Part shown: one piece after another, positions 1 to 4,416 of the stretch
Layout of the letters: each line of letters opens with the position of its first letter
Position numbering within the stretch: the stretch's first letter is position 1
NCBI GenBank assembly: GCA_039182865.1
Contig: JBCDBX010000104.1
Coordinates: 1-5,769, forward strand
Reading direction: 5' to 3'
Length of the DNA: 5,769 nt
Source of the DNA: UBA1858 sp039182865
GTDB lineage: Bacteria > Pseudomonadota > Gammaproteobacteria > UBA4575
Notes under the pieces: generated by a model
Database searches by the model: none
Told to the model about the DNA's origin: nothing
Seen by the model: the letters and a program-made list of their open reading frames with translations, nothing else
Position numbers and translations under genes: made by a program

Positions 1-498
1 GTGTTCTTCACTGAATTGTAAAGCGTCAACAATTCGTAACATCTCGTCAACATTCCTACCAATAGGCAGATTATTAACGACTGCATGCTGAACAATGCCT
101 TCTTTGTCAATCAGAAAAGAACCTCGTAAGGCAACACCGTCGGAATGTTCAACACCATAACTTTGCACGATATGGTGATTGATATCCGCCACTAAGGGAA
201 ACTTGACTTGACCAATGCCGCCGTCGTTTAAGTCGGTGTTACGCCATGCAGAGTGTGTATAAGCAGAATCTATAGATACTCCAATTAATTCCACATTACG
301 TGCGGTAAACTCTTCACTTCGCTTATCATGTGCAATGATTTCTGATGGGCATACAAATGTGAAATCCAAAGGGTAGAAAAACAATACGACATATTTGCCT
401 CGATATGTAGATAAAGAAAAATCATTAATGATATCTCCATTTGGCATGACAGCGGATGCCGTAAATTCTGGTGCAGATTTGTTGACTAGTGTACTCAT
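1..498 (-). CDS. 2-Cys peroxiredoxin (Prx1/AhpC type), 3' end cut by the window edge
   Basis: Thiol peroxidase that reduces hydrogen peroxide, organic hydroperoxides and probably peroxynitrite in the cytoplasm. The visible 166 codons carry the universal Prx active site: Pro43, Thr47 and peroxidatic Cys50 in PLDFTFVCPSEI (residues 43-54). The conserved active-site arginine is Arg125 in RGSFLID (125-131). The frame is open to position 1, ending in DALQFSEEH. In this family that segment lies just before the C-terminal resolving cysteine (usually a VCP motif), so that cysteine and roughly 30-40 residues are outside the window. The ATG at 498 gives a normal N-terminus (MSTLVNKSAPEF), with a purine-rich AAGAGA about 11 nt upstream. 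It is the last visible gene of a minus-strand cluster, 35 nt after the 91-residue gene. The family call is firm; a precise subgroup needs the missing C-terminus. Confidence 0.95.
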   Translation of the reverse strand, partial: MSTLVNKSAPEFTASAVMPNGDIINDFSLSTYRGKYVVLFFYPLDFTFVCPSEIIAHDKRSEEFTARNVELIGVSIDSAYTHSAWRNTDLNDGGIGQVKFPLVADINHHIVQSYGVEHSDGVALRGSFLIDKEGIVQHAVVNNLPIGRNVDEMLRIVDALQFSEEH

Positions 499-533
499 GG
501 TTTTATATTTCTCTTATATTAAAAGTTGTGTGA

Positions 534-809
534 TTAATGAATGTAATTATAGTTATCAGAGAATGAGTGATTAATCTCTGAATCTGAATTCTTTGTAATA
601 CTCTTGTCTGCCACTAAGCCCCATGATTTTTCTAATCGTTGGCATGTTTTATTGAGGATGCTGGAATTAGCATCAGGATGATTTTGAACCATTTGCAAAT
701 GCTTAGTTATAGCTTCAATTAATTGAGGGTCATTATTCATGGCATATCTAGTCATCAAATAAAATAGAGATGCAATCAATGTGTCCAATTCTGGATTGGG
801 TGTTTTCAT
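534..809 (-). CDS. small hypothetical protein, 91 aa
   Basis: I do not recognise this family. The first 65 residues look compact and helical (PNPELDTLIASLFYLMTRYA at residues 4-23, then PQLIEAITKHLQMVQNHP at 28-45). There is one cysteine (Cys56) and a Trp at 63. The last 20 or so residues are polar and probably disordered (rich in Ser, Asn and Asp, ending NYNYIH). No signal peptide is apparent, and the hydrophobic stretch LIASLFYLM is too short and too charged around its edges to be a clear membrane span, so it is probably cytoplasmic. It lies 36 nt after the 84-residue gene and 35 nt before the peroxiredoxin, which suggests co-transcription. The start codon has no good Shine-Dalgarno sequence, and an in-frame stop two codons upstream rules out a longer N-terminus, so translation may be weak or coupled to the gene before it. 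Co-direction with two neighbours and a protein-like composition support it being real. Confidence 0.7.
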   Translation of the reverse strand: MKTPNPELDTLIASLFYLMTRYAMNNDPQLIEAITKHLQMVQNHPDANSSILNKTCQRLEKSWGLVADKSITKNSDSEINHSFSDNYNYIH

Positions 810-845
810 AAGTTAATGTTATCTAGCTGAACTAGTTGAAAAGGA

Positions 846-1100
846 TTAATGGATTTCTCGAAAAGGTGTAATTAATCGGTCGTCGTTGTATTCGATACAA
901 ATGCATGACTTACCACATGGAGTGTTATAAATACCGACCAGAACATCGCCATTTTGGAATGCTGTCTTTAATGACTCTAATGAGAGATCAAACTTGTTAG
1001 CAATAATATGTAGATCACGCTGAACAATTGATTTTGCTCGTTCAATTTTGGGTGATTGAAAATCTACATGGAACTTGTCGAAATTATTTTGACTTCTCAT
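846..1100 (-). CDS. small hypothetical protein, 84 aa, with C-x3-C-x-C cluster
   Basis: First gene of the minus-strand cluster that ends in the peroxiredoxin; the family is not recognised. Residues 18-50 look helical (SPKIERAKSIVQRDLHIIAN, then LSLESLKTAF). They are followed by a probable beta-rich tail (GDVLVGIYNTPCGKSCICIE, 51-70) holding Cys62, Cys66 and Cys68, the only cysteines in the protein. The cluster could be a redox-active or metal-binding site, but three cysteines match no ferredoxin or zinc-ribbon signature that I can name. The start is well supported: AAGGA lies 10 nt upstream of the ATG. The gene begins about 75 bp from the Fur-box-like palindrome in the divergent control region. 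A role in thiol or metal handling next to the peroxiredoxin is inference only. Confidence 0.72.
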   Translation of the reverse strand: MRSQNNFDKFHVDFQSPKIERAKSIVQRDLHIIANKFDLSLESLKTAFQNGDVLVGIYNTPCGKSCICIEYNDDRLITPFREIH

Positions 1101-1176
1101 CTAAATGTGATCCTTGATCAAATCCTAAAACTCCATATCTAGAAGGCAGGTAGGCCAGTGTTTTTCCAATATTGCA

Positions 1177-1195
1177 AATGATAACGATTCGCATT
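1177..1195. promoter_or_regulatory. candidate Fur box in the divergent control region
   Basis: The 19-bp element AATGATAACGATTCGCATT is an interrupted palindrome of the form AATGnnAAnGnTTnnCATT, centred on 1186. Aligned from 1174, it matches the classical 19-bp Fur consensus at 13 of 19 positions. It lies about 77 bp upstream of the minus-strand 84-residue gene and about 130 bp upstream of the plus-strand azoreductase gene, so it could serve either or both. Fur is the iron-responsive repressor of proteobacteria. Iron and peroxide responses are often coupled, which fits the peroxiredoxin cluster. I see no strong minus-strand promoter beside it. The remainder of 1101-1326 shows nothing else convincing apart from the weak azoreductase promoter. 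Confidence 0.5.
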
Positions 1196-1265
1196 AATAT
1201 ATGCAATAGGAGTGTCTACTTGTATTGTATATTCAAGGCATCAAAATGCTTTTTTACTAAAGTAC

Positions 1266-1292
1266 TTGATAAACAGTAAGTTACATTAAAAT
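1266..1292 (+). promoter_or_regulatory. possible promoter of the azoreductase gene
   Basis: TTGATA (1266-1271) resembles a sigma-70 -35 hexamer and TAAAAT (1287-1292) a -10 hexamer, but the 15-nt spacer is shorter than the usual 16-18, so this is a weak call. The 8-bp palindrome AAGTACTT (1260-1267) overlaps the -35 element and might be an operator half. The gene starts 34 nt downstream of the -10. Confidence 0.28.
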
Positions 1293-1326
1293 CTACGAAG
1301 TCTAAAAGGGTTAACAGGAAACAGTC

Positions 1327-1947
1327 ATGACTAAGTTATTGCATATAGAAGCATCACCCAGGAAGTCACGTTCGCGCTCAATTGAAGTCGCTCACGAATT
1401 TATCAATGCGTACAAAACCAAGCATGGATCAGACGCTATTGAGACGATGGATATTTGGAATATGTCATTGCCCCCATTTAATGGTGACATGTTAGATGCG
1501 AAGTATGCTGTGATGAGTGGCACTGAGCCCACTGAGCAGCAGCAAACAGCATGGGGCAGCGTCCAAAAAATGTTTGATCACTTCAATAGTGCAGATACCT
1601 ATTTAATAAGTGTACCTATGTGGAACTTTAATATTCCTTATCAATTAAAACATTACATCGATATTATTACTCAGCCTGGCATGGCTTGGAGTTACACGCC
1701 TGAAGAGGGATACAAGGGCTTACTAAAAAATAAAACAGCATTAGTTGTTTATTCAAGCGGTGATGCTTATGGTCAAGGAACAGGGTTTGAGGCTTATGAT
1801 CTACAAAAACCTTATATTAATCTGTGGCTGAACTTTATCGGTATTACGGATATTAAAACAATCAATGTCGAAGCTAGTTTGTTTCCTGACCGGTCGAATG
1901 AAGAGATTGCAAAGCAGGAAGCAATAAAAATGATTGATCAATTCTAG
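1327..1947 (+). CDS. azoR: FMN-dependent NADH-azoreductase / NADH:quinone reductase (AzoR family)
   Basis: Flavodoxin-fold cytoplasmic flavoprotein that transfers two electrons from NAD(P)H to quinones (and to azo dyes in vitro), limiting semiquinone and oxidative stress. Its 206 residues fit the family length of about 200. N-terminal beta-strand and phosphate loop: LLHIEASPRKSRSRS (residues 4-18). FMN-isoalloxazine loop: PMWNFNIPYQLKHYID (97-112), close to the PMYNFN...QLKNYFD stretch of E. coli AzoR. The third flavin loop is SSGDAYG (143-149), followed by the typical NFIGITDI (169-176). The ATG at 1327 has AGGAA 7-8 nt upstream and aligns with the family start. The DUF2726 gene begins 6 nt after the stop, so the two are probably one operon. 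Divergent orientation from the peroxiredoxin cluster supports a shared redox-stress context. The fold and cofactor call is firm; the true physiological substrate is not shown by the sequence. Confidence 0.9.
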   Translation: MTKLLHIEASPRKSRSRSIEVAHEFINAYKTKHGSDAIETMDIWNMSLPPFNGDMLDAKYAVMSGTEPTEQQQTAWGSVQKMFDHFNSADTYLISVPMWNFNIPYQLKHYIDIITQPGMAWSYTPEEGYKGLLKNKTALVVYSSGDAYGQGTGFEAYDLQKPYINLWLNFIGITDIKTINVEASLFPDRSNEEIAKQEAIKMIDQF

Positions 1948-1953
1948 GTTAAT

Positions 1954-2400
1954 ATGATGAAAACTATTGGAAATAAAAATCAGGCAAGCGCTCTTGGGTG
2001 GATGAGTCATGCAGAAATCAATTTTCTGAAAGTGCTTAATCAAACTATCTCAGATAATGCCTTTGTATTCACTAAAATTCGCATCAATGATCTGGTTGAC
2101 GAGACGTTATTTGCTAACAAACAAAACTTAACACGAGATTTTGGGGACGAAGTATTTGATTTCGTGATTTGTGAAAGAGATGATCTCTCTGTGATCTGTG
2201 TCATTCAGCTCGATGATCGCTCTCAACCGGCAAGAGAATCACACTCTGAAGAAAGCTATAAAAAGATATGCCGAGAAGCTGGGCTTAATCTGCTGGAAAT
2301 ACCAGCTATGTGTGGATATGATCTTGCAAAGCTTAAAAATAGTATATTGTCGCATAGTGCTCGTCGTCAGGAGGATATGCGAGTGCTCAAAACAGCCTAG
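1954..2400 (+). CDS. DUF2726 domain protein, 148 aa
   Basis: This matches the general pattern of DUF2726 as I know it, an uncharacterised domain often described as resembling PD-(D/E)XK nuclease folds. Features in order: an opening helix SHAEINFLKVLNQTI (residues 18-32, family pattern AE..F...L); a strand and helix FTKIRINDLVD (39-49); the core FDFVICERDDLSVICVIQLD (68-87); then helix SEESYKKICREAGLNLLEIP (98-117) and a final GYDLAKLKNSI (121-131). The core usually reads DFV....ViELDD.sH. Here the glutamate position is Gln85 and the histidine position Gln91, so any nuclease-like chemistry may be altered or lost. No signal peptide or membrane span is seen. Translation starts at ATG 1954 (or the adjacent ATG 1957), 6 nt after the azoreductase stop, with only a weak TAGG as ribosome site, which suggests translational coupling. 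The cellular role is unknown. Confidence 0.82.
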   Translation: MMKTIGNKNQASALGWMSHAEINFLKVLNQTISDNAFVFTKIRINDLVDETLFANKQNLTRDFGDEVFDFVICERDDLSVICVIQLDDRSQPARESHSEESYKKICREAGLNLLEIPAMCGYDLAKLKNSILSHSARRQEDMRVLKTA

Positions 2401-2558
2401 TGAGTTGTCATGCGAGTATGGGTTGAATCGATATTCATATATGCCATCTTTTTCTAAAAACTATTCGTCATTAGCTTTTATAAAATCGAATAAAATTTAA
2501 TTAAGCGAATACTGCTGCAGTAAACTACTTATTATATCCTGCTAGCAATGCTTGATAA

Positions 2559-2640
2559 TCAGCTTAATAGGTTGATTACATTTCTCATTCCATATCTAGC
2601 ATACAAAAGCTTTAATAATATGCATCATCAATTAAGCTGA
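2559..2640. repeat. separated 10-bp inverted repeat TCAGCTTAAT / ATTAAGCTGA
   Basis: TCAGCTTAAT (2559-2568) and its exact reverse complement ATTAAGCTGA (2631-2640) are separated by 62 nt. The 8-bp core recurs in minus orientation at 2739-2746 (ATTAAGCT). A related TAATCAGCTTA lies at 4377-4387, upstream of the symporter gene. This could be a set of binding sites for one regulator, or chance in AT-rich DNA. The 62-nt loop makes a simple RNA hairpin less likely. Confidence 0.4.
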
Positions 2641-2755
2641 AACCGCTAATCACACTAATTTGCTCATTGATGTCTTTATCAATAATGAGGGCGCTATTGA
2701 GATCAATTGATGAGGCATAAGTCACCTTTGCCTAGATAATTAAGCTATTATGAGT

Positions 2756-2777
2756 CAAATTAGCCATGACTAATTTG
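2756..2777. promoter_or_regulatory. perfect palindromic operator-like site upstream of the MFS gene
   Basis: CAAATTAG (2756-2763) and CTAATTTG (2770-2777) form perfect 8-bp arms around the 6-nt spacer CCATGA. A third half-site AAATTAG (2789-2795) lies in direct orientation 32 nt after the left one, about three helical turns. The right arm overlaps the candidate -35 hexamer TTGTCA, a position typical of a repressor operator. The symmetry suits a dimeric regulator, but the family (LysR, TetR, MarR or other) cannot be told from the site. Confidence 0.5.
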
Positions 2778-2803
2778 TCATTTATAAAAAATTAGTAAAA
2801 AAT
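2775..2803 (+). promoter_or_regulatory. candidate sigma-70 promoter for the transport operon
   Basis: TTGTCA (2775-2780) matches the -35 consensus at 5 of 6 positions. With a 17-nt spacer the -10 would be AAAAAT (2798-2803), 4 of 6. The -10 is poor, which would fit an activated or regulated promoter. The MFS start codon is 35 nt downstream. The overlap with the palindrome at 2756-2777 strengthens the reading. Confidence 0.38.
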
Positions 2804-2837
2804 ACTCACTAGGCATACAAGATATCAAAAATAATTT

Positions 2838-4163
2838 ATGGCCCTAGCATCTTGGCTAAGTCGTGAAAATACGATAGCCCCTGCAACGTATAACCGTTGG
2901 CGTGTTCCTCCTGCAGCTCTCGCTGTTCACTTATGTATTGGGCAAGTATATGCATTTAGTGTGTTTAATCTTCCTTTATCTCAAGTGATTGGTATAGATC
3001 ATTCTGCCTCTAATGATTGGTCATTAACTGATATTGGTTGGATTTTTAGCTTAGCAGCAGTCTTTCTGGGAATTGCTGCAGCCTTTGGTGGTCGCTGGTT
3101 AGAAACTGTTGGTCCTAGAAAAGCCATGGCGGTATCTGCGGTATGTTTTGGAGGTGGTTTAGTTATTGCCTCAATAGGTGTTTCATTACATCAACTATGG
3201 CTGGTCTATCTGGGCTATGGTGTGATTAGTGGTATTGGCCTTGGAATTGGTTACATTTCACCGGTGTCGACATTAATTAAGTGGTTTCCAGATCGTCCAG
3301 GATTGGCAACAGGACTGGCAATAATGGGTTTTGGTGGAGGTGCAATGTTAGGTGCGCCTTTATCAGTTGCATTAATGGATTATTTTGCAACACCAGAGAG
3401 TGTGGGAGTAGCGCCAACATTCTTAGTAATGGGTGTGTTGTATTTTTTATTGATGATTTATGCAGCTTATCTTGTCAAAGTGCCACCAATAGATTGGCAT
3501 CCTAAAAACTTTGTTGCAAAGAAATCATTTTCACCGTCCAAAGGTGTCGATATGCATGATGCAATGTTTACACCTCAATTCTGGTTATTATGGATTGTTT
3601 TATGCTTCAGTGTAACGGCAGGTGTGGGTGTTTTAGGCCAGGCATCTCTAATGATTCAAGAAATCTTTGGTAGTACTGTCACAGTTGCAGCTGCCGCTGG
3701 ATTTGTTGGTTTATTAAGTTTGTTCAATATGGCTGGAAGATTCTTATGGGCATCTGCTTCTGATTATCTAGGTCGAAAAGTCACATTTACAATATTCTTA
3801 TTTCTGGGAGCAGTCTTATATGCGCTAGTGCCTGGTATTGGATTATCTGGGAATTTGTTTTTGTTTATAGCTGCTTATGCACTGATAATCAGTATGTATG
3901 GAGGTAGTTTTGCCACGATACCCGCCTATTTGCGAGATGTATTTGGTGTCAAGCATGTGGGTGCAATACATGGGAGATTGCTAACGGCATGGTCTGTTGC
4001 AGGTGTGTTAGGTCCTGTATTAATTAATTATTTGCGCGAATATCAACTTTGCATTGGTGTGCCGCCTGTTGAGGCATACTCCCTAACATTCTATATCATG
4101 GCAGGATTATTAGTGATTGGCTTTATTGCATTGATATTTGTAAAGCCTGTTCAGCAGGAGTGA
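2838..4163 (+). CDS. OFA-family (oxalate/formate antiporter-like) MFS transporter
   Basis: Twelve-span inner-membrane permease of the major facilitator superfamily, OFA branch, whose founder is OxlT of Oxalobacter. The 441 residues fit the family. The N-terminus (NRWRVPPAALAVHLCIGQ, residues 19-36, then VYAFSVFNLPLS) is typical of proteobacterial members. The TM2-3 loop carries a motif-A-like GGRWLETVGPRKA (84-96). The OFA signature region runs from GYISPVSTLIKWFPDRPGLA (138-157) into GFGGGAMLGAPL (164-175). A second motif A, SDYLGRK, is at 308-314, and GAIHGRLLTAWSVAGVLGP (375-393) leads into TM11. Arg301 in TM8 and Arg380 near TM11 are candidate anion-binding residues by analogy with OxlT Arg272 and Lys355; alignment would be needed to confirm this. 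The ATG at 2838 fits the family N-terminus but has no clear Shine-Dalgarno sequence. The small-subunit gene follows after 3 nt. The substrate is probably a small carboxylate but is not shown. Confidence 0.9.
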   Translation: MALASWLSRENTIAPATYNRWRVPPAALAVHLCIGQVYAFSVFNLPLSQVIGIDHSASNDWSLTDIGWIFSLAAVFLGIAAAFGGRWLETVGPRKAMAVSAVCFGGGLVIASIGVSLHQLWLVYLGYGVISGIGLGIGYISPVSTLIKWFPDRPGLATGLAIMGFGGGAMLGAPLSVALMDYFATPESVGVAPTFLVMGVLYFLLMIYAAYLVKVPPIDWHPKNFVAKKSFSPSKGVDMHDAMFTPQFWLLWIVLCFSVTAGVGVLGQASLMIQEIFGSTVTVAAAAGFVGLLSLFNMAGRFLWASASDYLGRKVTFTIFLFLGAVLYALVPGIGLSGNLFLFIAAYALIISMYGGSFATIPAYLRDVFGVKHVGAIHGRLLTAWSVAGVLGPVLINYLREYQLCIGVPPVEAYSLTFYIMAGLLVIGFIALIFVKPVQQE

Positions 4164-4166
4164 TTA

Positions 4167-4325
4167 ATGTCTGAAGATAAGTTAAATAAAAAATCATCAA
4201 GTAATTTTTGGTATCAATTAGGTATGGGTGGCATTATCTCTTGGTTAATTATCCTGCTTTTACTTTCATGGGGCGTTGGCAACACTTTTTTGAATGCGCT
4301 CAAGCTATTATCAGCGATAACTTGA
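4167..4325 (+). CDS. MFS transporter small subunit-like protein, 52 aa, one membrane span
   Basis: A 52-residue protein starting 3 nt after the MFS stop. Its ribosome site AGGAG lies inside the last codons of the MFS gene, 6 nt from the ATG, so the two are certainly co-transcribed and probably made together. The N-terminus is polar and basic (MSEDKLNKKSSS). It is followed by one hydrophobic span, IISWLIILLLLSWGVG (residues 23-38), and the tail NTFLNALKLLSAIT. The WGVGNTFLNALKLL stretch resembles the small single-span proteins annotated as MFS transporter small subunit, which are found directly after OFA-type transporters in proteobacteria. Their biochemical role is poorly defined; assembly or stability of the large permease is inference. 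The call rests on position, ribosome site, length and the C-terminal motif. Confidence 0.78.
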   Translation: MSEDKLNKKSSSNFWYQLGMGGIISWLIILLLLSWGVGNTFLNALKLLSAIT

Positions 4326-4416
4326 GTTTGTAATTAGCTCTACTGCAATGTAATAAATTCAAGTATTAACTGGTCTTAATCAGCTTACTAATAAATCTTT
4401 ATTTTGAGGTTAATCA

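Larger units (their letters stand above)
2401..2837. other. 437-nt intergenic region rich in inverted repeats
   Basis: No convincing protein or RNA gene is visible. The region is very AT-rich and separates the azoreductase operon from the transport operon. It contains a 13-bp palindrome TACTGCTGCAGTA (2510-2522), a separated 10+10 inverted repeat (2559-2568 and 2631-2640), a small hairpin ATTGAT-6 nt-ATCAAT (2666-2683), the palindrome ATCAATTGAT (2702-2711), and the operator-like palindrome and candidate promoter at 2756-2803. I found no GC-rich hairpin followed by a T-run, so there is no recognisable rho-independent terminator for the upstream operon. A minus-strand open frame with one amber stop (about 2612-2770) is described among the findings. 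Confidence 0.7.

Noticed and set aside
1801..2043. Minus-strand open frame of 80 codons
   Set aside because: It lies antisense across the end of the azoreductase gene and the start of the DUF2726 gene, both well-supported families; its composition (many Phe, Cys, Ile) is typical of an antisense shadow.
2463..2491. ATTCG...CGAAT arms around TTTTATAAAA considered as a terminator after the DUF2726 gene
   Set aside because: The arms are only 5 bp, the stem is AT-rich and no uninterrupted T-tract follows.
2198..2500. Plus-strand open frame of 100 codons running past the DUF2726 stop
   Set aside because: It overlaps the DUF2726 gene in another frame, has no ribosome site and no recognisable domain; the tail in the intergenic region is low-complexity.
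2510..2522. Palindrome TACTGCTGCAGTA considered as a LexA box or terminator hairpin
   Set aside because: The CTG and CAG triplets lack the LexA CTG-N10-CAG spacing, the stem would be only 5 bp with a 3-nt loop, and no T-run follows.
3281..3505. Plus-strand open frame of 74 codons inside the MFS gene
   Set aside because: It lies wholly within the OFA permease in another frame, and its Cys/Ser/Arg-rich translation looks like an out-of-frame artefact.
4320..4364. ACTTGA...TCAAGT inverted repeat after the small-subunit gene considered as a terminator
   Set aside because: The 6-bp arms are 33 nt apart with no T-run; transcription may well continue into the symporter gene.
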